Shown here: positions 56,501 through 64,000 of the stretch, one piece after another
Numbering within the stretch: the first letter of the stretch is position 1
How the letters are laid out: the number at the start of each line of letters is the position of its first letter
Source of the DNA: Adiantum capillus-veneris
Taxonomy: Eukaryota; Streptophyta; Polypodiopsida; Polypodiales; Pteridaceae
Direction of reading: 5' to 3'
Length of the DNA stretch: 64,000 nt
Assembly (NCBI GenBank): GCA_014529385.2
Contig: CM043967.1
Coordinates: forward strand, 83,458,278-83,522,277
Made by a program: the position numbers and the translations under genes
The notes under the pieces: generated by a model
The model's input: only the letters and a program-made list of their open reading frames with translations
Database searches by the model: none
What the model was told of the DNA's origin: nothing

Positions 56501-59500
56501 TCTTTCTCACCACTTGGAGTGACCATGATAGGTTTTACATGGGGGTTTGGTTCAAAGGTCCACCACTTGTCCAAGTTAACTCTATTGAAACATAGAGAGA
56601 AGCAAAGGTGCACCACTTGTCCAATCTAGGGTCCATTGAAACATGGAGAGAAGGATGCTCCACCATTTGTCCCATATAGGCTCCATTGAAACATGAAGAG
56701 AAGCAAGCTGCACCAAGATGCTAGCCTCCATCGAAATACCTTAAACCCACATTATTTTATACATGGAGAGTTTACAGTCAAGGTCCACTACTTGTCCAAC
56801 CTATTATCGCTAGTAGCATGAGTGGTTTGCTCTGAAGATTCACCACTTTTCCACTTGATGTCATTATATTAAGAATATTTGGGTGTGAAGGTCCTCCACT
56901 TGTCCAACCTATAAGACTATATCTTAAAGGTTATTCTGTCTAACCACTTGGAGTGACCATGATAGGTTCTACATGAGGGTTTGGTTCCAAGGTCCACCAC
57001 TTGTCCAAGCTAACTCTATTGAAACATAAAGAGAGGCAAAGGTCCACCACTTGTCCAAGCTAGGGTCCATTGAAACATGGAGAGAAGGATGATCCACCAT
57101 TTGTCAAAGATAGATTCCATTGAAACATGAAGAAAAGCAGGCTGCACCATGTCTTCAAGATGCTAGCCTCCATCGAAATACCTTAAACCCACGTTATTTT
57201 GTACATGGGGAGTTTACAGTCAAGGTCCACAACTTGTCCAACCTATTATCCCTAGTAGCATGAGTGTTTTGATCTCAAGATTCACCACTTTTTCACTCTA
57301 TGTCATTATATTAAGAATATCTGGGTGGTAAGGTCCACCTCTTGTCCAACCTATAAGGATATATATTAAGGGTTATTCTTTTTCACCACTTGGAGTGACC
57401 ATGAAAGGTTTTACATGGGGGTCTGGTTCCAAGGTCCACCACTTGTCCAAGCTTACTCTATTGAAAGATAGAGAGAAGCAAAGGTCCAACACTTGTCCAA
57501 GCTAGGCTCCATTGAAACAGGTAGAGAAGGATGCTCCACAATTTGTCGAAGCTAAATCTATTGAAACATGGGAGGTTTACATTCAAGGTCCACCACTTGT
57601 CCAACCTATTAACGCTAGTAGCATGAGTGGTTTGGTCTCAAGATTCACCACTTTTTCACTCTATGTCATTATATTAAGAATATCTGGGTGTTAAGGTCCA
57701 CCACTTGTCCAACCTATCAGGATATATATTAAGGGTTATTCTTTCTCACCACTTGGAGTGACCACGATAGGTTTTACATGGGGGTTTGGTTCCAATGTCC
57801 ACCACTTGTCCAAGATAACTCTATTGAAACATAGAGAGAAGCAAAGGTCCACCACTTGTCCAAGCTAGGGTCCATTGAAACATGGAGAGAAGGATGCTCC
57901 ACCATTTGTCCAAGATAGACTCCATTGAAACATGAAGAGAAGCAAGCTACACCATGTCTCCAAGATGCTAGCCTCCATCGAAATTCCTTAAACCCACATT
58001 ATTTTGTACATGGGGAGTTTAAAGTCAAGGTCCACCACTTGTCTAACCTATTATCGCTAGGAGCATGAGTGGTTTGCTCTCAAGATTCACCACTTTTCCA
58101 CTCGATGTCATTATATTAAGCATATATGGGTGTTAAGGTCCTCCACTTGTCTAACCTATAACACTATATCTTAAAGTTTATTCTTTCTGACCACTTGGAG
58201 TGACCATGATAGGTCCTACATGGGGGTTTGGTTCCAAGGTGCACCACTTGTCCAAGCTAACTCTATTGAAACATAAAGAGAAGCAAAGATCCACCACTTG
58301 TCCAAGCTAGGGTCCATTGAAACATGGAGAGAAGGATGCTCCACCATTTGTCCAAGATAGACTCCATTGAAACATGAAGAGAAGCAAGCTGCACCATGTC
58401 TCCAAGATGCTAGCCTCCATCGAAATACCTTAAACCCACGTTATTTTGTACACGGGGAGGTTACAGTCAAGGTCCACCACTTGTCCAACCTATTATCCCT
58501 AGTAGCATTAGTGGTTTGATCTCAAGATTCACCTTTTTTTCACTATATGTCATTATATTAAGAATATCTAGGTGTTAAGGTCCACCACTTCTCCAACCTA
58601 TAAGACTATATCTTAAAGGTTGATCTTTCTCACCACTTGGAGTGACGATGATAGGTTTTACATGGGGGTTTGGTTCCAAGGTCCACCACCACTTGTCCAA
58701 GCTCACTCTATTGAAAGATAGAGAGAAGCAAAGGTTTAACACTTGTCCAAGCTAGGCTCCATTGAAACATGTAGAGAAGGATGCTCCACAATTTATCGAA
58801 GCTAACTCTATTGAAACATGGGGGGTTTACATTCAAGGTCCACCACTTGTCCATCATATTAACTCTAGTAGCATGAGTGGTTTGGTCTTAAGATTCACCA
58901 CTTTTTCACTGTATGTCATTATCTTAAGAAAATCTGGGTGGTAAGGTCCACCTCTTGTCCAACCTATAAGGATATATATTAAGGGTTATTCTTTCTCACC
59001 ACTTGGAGTGACCATGATAGGTTTTACATGGGGGTTTGGTTCCAATGTCAACCACTTGTCCAAGATAACTCTATTGAAACATAGAGAGAAGCAAAGGTCC
59101 ACCACTTCTCCAAGCTAGGGTCCATTGAAACATGGACATAAGGATGCTCCATGATTTGTCCAAGATAGCATTGAAACATGAAGAGAAGCAAGCTGCACCA
59201 TTTCTCCAAGATGCTAGCCTCCATCGAAATACCTTAAACCCATGTTATTTTGTACATGGGGAGTTTACAGTCAAGGTCTATCACTTGTCCAATCTTTTAT
59301 CACGAGTAGCATGAGTGGCATTCACCACTTTTTCACTCTATGTCATTATATTAAGAATATCTAGGTGTTAAGGTCCACCACTTGTCCAACCTATAAGACT
59401 ATATCTTAAAGCTTATTCTTTCTGACCACTTGGAGTTACCATGATAGGTTTTACATGGGGGTTTGGTTACAAGGTCCACCACTTGTCCAAGCTAACTCTA

Positions 59501-60945
59501 TTGAAAGATAGAGAGAAGCAAAGGTCCACCACTTGTCCAAGCTAGGCTCCATTGAAACATGTAGAGAAGGATGCTCCACCATTTGTTGAAGCTAACTCTA
59601 TTGAAACATGGGGGGTTTACATTCAAGGTCCACCACTTGTGCAACCTATTAACGCTAGTAGCATGAGTGGTTTGGTCTCAAGATTCACCACTTTTTCACT
59701 CTATGTCATTATATTAAGAATATCTGGGTGCTAAGGTCCACCACTTGTCCAACCTATAAGGATATATCTTAACGGTTATTCTTTCTCACCACTTGGAGTG
59801 ACCATGATAGGTTTTACATGGGGGTTTGGTTCCAAGGTCCACCACTTGTCCAAGCTAACTCTTTTGAAACATAGAGAAAAGCAAAGGTCCACCACTTGTC
59901 TAAGCTAGGTTCCTTTGTAACATGGAGAGAAGGATGCTCCACCATTTGTCCAAGATAGACTCCATTGAAGCATGAAGAGAAGCAAGCCACACCATATCTC
60001 CAAGATGCTAGCCTCCATCGAAATACCTTAAACCCACGTTATATTGTAGATGGGGAGTTTACAGTCAAGTTCCACCACTTGTCCAACCTATTATCGCTAG
60101 TAGCATGAGTGGTTTGCTCTCAAGATTCACCACTTTTCCACTCTATGTCGTTATATTAAGAATATCTGGGTGTTAAGGTCCACCACTTGTCCAACCTATA
60201 AAACTATATCTTAAAGGTTATTCTTTCTGACCACTTGGAATGACCATGATAGGTTTTACATGGAGGTTTGGTTCCAAGGTCCACCGCTTGTCTAAGCTAA
60301 CTCTATTGAAAGATAGAGAGAAGCAAAGGTCCACCACTTGTCCAAGCTAGGCTCCATTGAAACATGTAGAGAAGGATGCTCCACCATTTGTCGAAGCTAA
60401 CTCTATTGAAACATGGGGGGTTTACATTCAAGGTCCACCACTTGTCCAACATATTAACGCTAGTAGCATGAGTGGTTTGGTCTCAAGATTCACCACTTTT
60501 TCACTCTATGTCATTATATTAAGAATATCTGGGTGTTAAGGTCCACCACTTGTCTAACCTATAAGACTATATCTTAAAGGTTATTCTTTCTGACCACTTG
60601 GAGTGACCATGATAGGTTTTACATGGGGGTTTGGTTCCAAGGTCCACCACTTGTCCAAGCTAACTCTATTGAAGGATAGAGAGAAGCAAAGGTCCACCAC
60701 TTGTCGAAGCTAGGATCCATTGAAACATGTAGAGAAGGATGCTCCACCATTTGTCGAAGCTAAATCTATTGAAACATAGGCGGTTTACATTTAAGGTCCA
60801 CCACTTGTCCAACCTATTAGCGCTAGTAGCATGAGTGGTTTGGTCTCAAGATTCACCACTTTTTCACTCTATGTCATTATATTAAGAATATTTGGGTGTT
60901 AAGCTCCACCACTTGTCCAACCTATAAGGATATATCTTAAGACAA
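53501..60945 (-). repeat. Satellite array, right block, 805-bp higher-order dimer
   Basis: The marker CATGTAGAGAAGGATGCTCC occurs near 53862, 54667, 55471, 56276, 57515, 58765, 59555 and 60360. Spacings are about 805, 804, 805, 1239, 1250, 790 and 805 bp. The 805-bp period is one full monomer (about 441 bp) plus one shortened monomer (about 364 bp) in which a middle block is deleted (GCTAACTCTATTGAAACATG joined directly to GGGGTTTACATTC). The two longer spacings hold one extra full monomer. The array ends sharply at about 60945 (TATATCTTAAG, then unique sequence). Confidence 0.92.
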
Positions 60946-61330
60946 ACGATACTAGTTAAAGACAGTGATTTAAAATCTGTGTCAAAGAATAACATATAGT
61001 AAAAATAACAAAACTAAATAACATTGCTTATGCATGTCGTCATCCACATACTGCTTATTCTAGTGTCGCGTACCACGAGAATAAGTAGTATATGTCATAC
61101 CCTGATGAATCAAGCTATCATTGGTCACACTCATCATTCAATTAATTCTCATCAATCTCAAGTTCAACACTATCATGATAGAAAATCATCATATATCCAT
61201 TCCAATCCATATCCAAACATCTGCCAACATGTACCCATTTCAAATTCAAATCCAAATATGGTTCAATTTGTATACTCGGGTAACAAAATCATACCAGTTG
61301 TAGTGGTGGCCAGCCACCACTGCAACATGA
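60946..61330. other. Unique sequence after the array edge, no gene seen
   Basis: A 104-codon plus-strand frame at 61024-61338 is rich in His, Ile and Ser with no family similarity and is not kept as a gene. The region marks the right-hand border of the satellite block. Confidence 0.45.
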
Positions 61331-61344
61331 TTTGGTGATTGTTG

Positions 61345-61530
61345 TTGCCTAAACCCGTGAATCTACATCGACCTGCTGCATAAATTGGCAAATTTGCACT
61401 AATGCTGCCTAAATTGGCGAATCTGCATTTGGTATTGTGTAAAAATCATGAATCCATAATTTATCAATGTGCTGCCTAAATCGGCAAATCTACACCAAGA
61501 TGAGCATTGACACACTGCCTAAATCAGTGA
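61345..61530. repeat. Degenerate tandem repeat (TGCCTAAATNGGNGAATCTG-like)
   Basis: Four or five imperfect units share CTGCCTAAA and GAATCT/AAATCT, spaced 40-70 bases apart. No coding. Confidence 0.65.
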
Positions 61531-61829
61531 ATCTGTGTGCCTGTTACCAATGGACTAGACATGGCACAAAAGTGAAAAATAAATGACTTGTTTGATATGA
61601 AATTGGAATATACTGGAATGTGGAAGCATGTACCAAATGTTCGCGATCATCACACACCAACTGAGCTCATGTAAGTAGTGGTATGACAAGTCATCTCAGT
61701 AAAGATTTCAATAAAAGTAAGTACGAGCCATGATATTAGAAACACTAGATTTTGCATCTTATAACACACGCAAACAAGTAAAGAAGCTCCCTCTTCTAAA
61801 AGTACCGGTGATATTCTTACTTATTGGAA

Positions 61830-62027
61830 TTTTTATTTTTATTTTTTTGAGAGTATAAGAACTTTGAAACACACACACACATACACACCCTATGTACAAC
61901 GGCCTCACAGGTAGGGAGAGAGGAATCCCATAACTCACACACACCCGCATATGGGAATAGCCTCTAATGGCTTAGACCTTAGGCACATAGGCTATGACTC
62001 TACCAACTGAGCTAGCACCCATTGACG
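61830..62027 (-). mobile_element. tRNA-derived SINE with 9-bp target duplication
   Basis: On the minus strand the element starts GGGTGCTAGCTCAGTTGGTA. TAGCTCAGTTGG (62014-62003) is a perfect polymerase III A box, as in a tRNA 5' half. A degenerate B box may lie near 61925 (GTTATGGGATTCC). The body includes a (GT)n tract and ends in an A/T-rich tail (AAAAAAATAAAAATAAAAA). TTATTGGAA occurs exactly on both sides (61821-61829 and 62028-62036), a target-site duplication typical of LINE-mobilised SINEs. It does not fold as a full tRNA. Confidence 0.8.
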
Positions 62028-62316
62028 TTATTGGAAAATTTCTTAGGTATAGCCTTGTGAAAACGCATGTAAATAGAATTACTTGAAATAAATTAAATAT
62101 AGTGAGCATGGATTTATTAGAGTTATATTAAACTATAGGATTGTCGTATAGGAAGTTGGTGTAATAGGTGATGGATAATCTGTAGACCTTAACATAAGAA
62201 AGGAGGTAGAATAAGCGGAAAGGTGGTGTATTTGTACATGGGTCTAAATATACATAGAGAGAGATTACTTAGTAGATGATCTTCGTACATAACAATATAT
62301 TGATAAATTTCATACC

Positions 62317-63050
62317 TGGAGGGTTTCCAAGATGTTAGCATTGTATCGAGCTTTATCTGCAAAAGTGTTTTTCAAAGACAAAGCACTGACAATTTCTTGT
62401 TAAATTTAAGAACAATACAATCATATAGTAAATGCTTTAACATTTTGAAAACTGTGATGATAGAATTGATGCAAAGTTGGATTATTTGTCAGCAAAAGAG
62501 GATGAAAGCAGGCAAGTTTGAGTACAAACAAACGGATAATGAAGGTGCTATAAAAATTTGATGAGGGGTGTGCAAAGCTGAGATAGCTAGTGGATAGCAG
62601 TCTTGTGACAAAGCATTACCAAGCTCCATAAATAACTGTTTCAATGGGTTACAAGGAGGTCTCGTAATGGAAAGGTGTTGATATCAAATCCTTGCACAAA
62701 AGTAAATATCCCTCAATAATTGTAGTCCTATATCAATGAGTATTAGAAATGTTGGAAGGGGTGGGATGCAAAAACAAATAGATGGAACAATATCAAGTAA
62801 TATGCAACAACAATTTCACTACCTTGATGATTCAACGTTTAGGATAACTGTAGAGCAATGAAAGTGGGAATCTAAGTAAATTACATTACTGCTAATGGGT
62901 ATAACTGACATAATGTCTCATACAAATAGTGAGGAGAGAGCAATTTTCTTCTTTTTAGTAGATAATTACTTACATGTCTTGATCCTCATTCTAATGGTTG
63001 ATATAACATCATCATACATAATAGGTAGTGTATTCATAGGAATGGAATCG
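62317..63050 (-). other. Possible small exons of an unidentified gene
   Basis: On the minus strand a 42-base open segment (62358-62317) is bordered by CTTTTGCAG and GTATGAAA and reads KARYNANILETLQ. About 0.6 kb upstream, a segment ending at 62974 before a strong donor (GTAAGTAAT) reads VADSIPMNTLPIMYDD and on to TIRMRIKT; it leaves one base that fits the two bases of the small exon. The peptide resembles nothing I can name with confidence. No further exons are identified downstream. Confidence 0.25.
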
Positions 63051-64000
63051 GCAACAACAGTCTTTAGTTAAAAACATGGTTATCACAAGATCTTTTGTGT
63101 ATCTTGTGTAGCAGCTTGTTACTTGGCGTGCATGTCTATTTTGATGGGGTTTTTTTTTTTTTGGCCAAAGGTGGGTACCTTACTGAATATGTCTTGCTAC
63201 TAATCTAGAAGGCTATGCATAGTGATGAGTCATACACACCAATGCCCTAGTGAGTATGTCATTCCCCAAGGAGGATCTAGATTGCATTATTCAAGCCGCT
63301 TTGTAAAGCGTACTATCAAGATTTTGTAAAGAGGAAGAGAGAGATGAGATCCTTGTGCCCATTATTACTATCACTACAGATATTAGAAGGATTTATGCCT
63401 ACAACCATAGTTTTGTCTTCCATTCTCAAAATACATTAATAGTGTCTACAATTTCTCCCGTATTTGATTCACATTTTAGCCCGTGTTCTAAGTTTCAAAA
63501 CATCGTGGGGTAGTCTATAGCGATGGTGTAATGAATTTTGATTGGATTTTCATGCTCTACTATTTAAATTTGAAAGTTGTCCTTTGATTTATTTCTTAAT
63601 ATGAAAGGTTTGACTCCCTTAAACTGTCAAATAAAGAGGCCCTCATAACAGGGTGCAATCTCCCCCCGTGCAAGAGTGACCATTTCCCTCTTGCATGTAT
63701 TTCACTTATAGATTTCTTGAATGGTCAAATTGAGTACAAACTAGTTGGCCGGTCATAAATGGCCAAAGCTCATAAAAGAGCACTTGAATATCAAAATGTA
63801 CATAAAATATAATATCCTTTTCCAGTAGCCTAGCTTGGTCAAGCCTTTTCCACCTGTCAGTTGCAATAAATAGTAACATATTAATTCCATAACAGACATT
63901 GCTATGTAAGTTTGGACTTTAGGATTGCAAACCTATTTCCACTCCCATGGAAATAGGTTTGAAGTTGAGTCTACGTGATGCTAGTGATCTTGCTAATGTC
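63051..64000. other. No gene seen; contains a poly-T tract
   Basis: A run of 14 or more T lies near 63150-63162. Otherwise AT-rich sequence without family similarity on either strand. Confidence 0.4.

Noticed and set aside
51645-60539. Repeated 60-codon plus-strand frames with nearly the same protein in the right array
   Set aside because: They recur with the satellite period, start at arbitrary points of the monomer and have no family similarity. They are open by chance and copied with the repeat.
30380-60945. CRISPR-like regular repeats
   Set aside because: The spacing is satellite-like with diverged monomers and no unique spacers, in a plant nuclear context.
61024-61338. 104-codon plus-strand frame right of the array
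   Set aside because: His/Ile/Ser-biased composition, no similarity, no splice or promoter context.
62003-62027. tRNA gene on the minus strand
   Set aside because: Only the 5' half with the A box is tRNA-like; there is no cloverleaf, and the A/T-rich tail and target duplication indicate a SINE.

Overview
The window is nuclear DNA of a land plant. The evidence is an alpha-expansin gene with the conserved plant intron, GT-AG introns in every recognisable gene, Ty1/copia and Ty3/gypsy remnants, a copia primer-binding site matching plant initiator tRNA-Met, and a tRNA-derived SINE. The repeat load and the diverged expansin suggest a large-genome non-flowering plant, with a fern my best guess. I cannot prove the lineage from sequence alone.

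Layout. 0-4 kb: tandem duplications, a dispersed 20-bp palindrome family and a copia tail with a 187-bp LTR. 4.7-11.8 kb: four gene units arranged convergently. Unrecognised two- or three-exon genes lie on the plus strand; on the minus strand are an intronless histone H3-type protein with a very long inserted tail and a three-exon DDE transposase-like gene. The gap between them holds two near-identical hairpins, one with perfect 21-bp arms. 12-14.4 kb: no gene seen. 14.4-15.5 kb: alpha-expansin with TATA box, intact except for one in-frame TAG. 15.5-21.9 kb: microsatellites, a 0.35-kb duplication and a copia integrase remnant. 21.94-26.83 kb: a complete but dead copia element with both LTRs and a perfect 5-bp target duplication, inserted into a minisatellite. 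26.9-28.6 kb: minisatellite and a gypsy integrase/chromodomain remnant.

30.4-61 kb is one large locus. Minisatellite-derived tandem arrays lie in opposite orientations on its left (30.4-38.3 kb) and right (47-60.9 kb) sides. The right array has a monomer of about 441 bp and, distally, an 805-bp higher-order dimer. Between and inside the arrays, all on the minus strand, are decayed exons. They encode an N-terminal domain, a ParB/sulfiredoxin-like domain, a bacterial-type DNA methyltransferase fold, a SET domain, and two plant FCP1-like (HAD) domains. The introns I could define have matching phases, so at least the ParB-like, methyltransferase and SET parts read as one fused gene. It now carries several stops and frameshifts. 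61-64 kb: a SINE with a 9-bp target duplication, possible small exons, otherwise nothing.

The two most unusual items are (1) the H3-type protein that keeps the ARTKQTAR tail start but has Ile at position 9 and about 150 extra residues, next to a transposase-like gene, and (2) the ParB-like/DNA-methyltransferase/SET fusion pseudogene bracketed by inverted satellite arrays. Both would act on chromatin marks. That shared theme is my inference; nothing in the sequence links the two loci directly.
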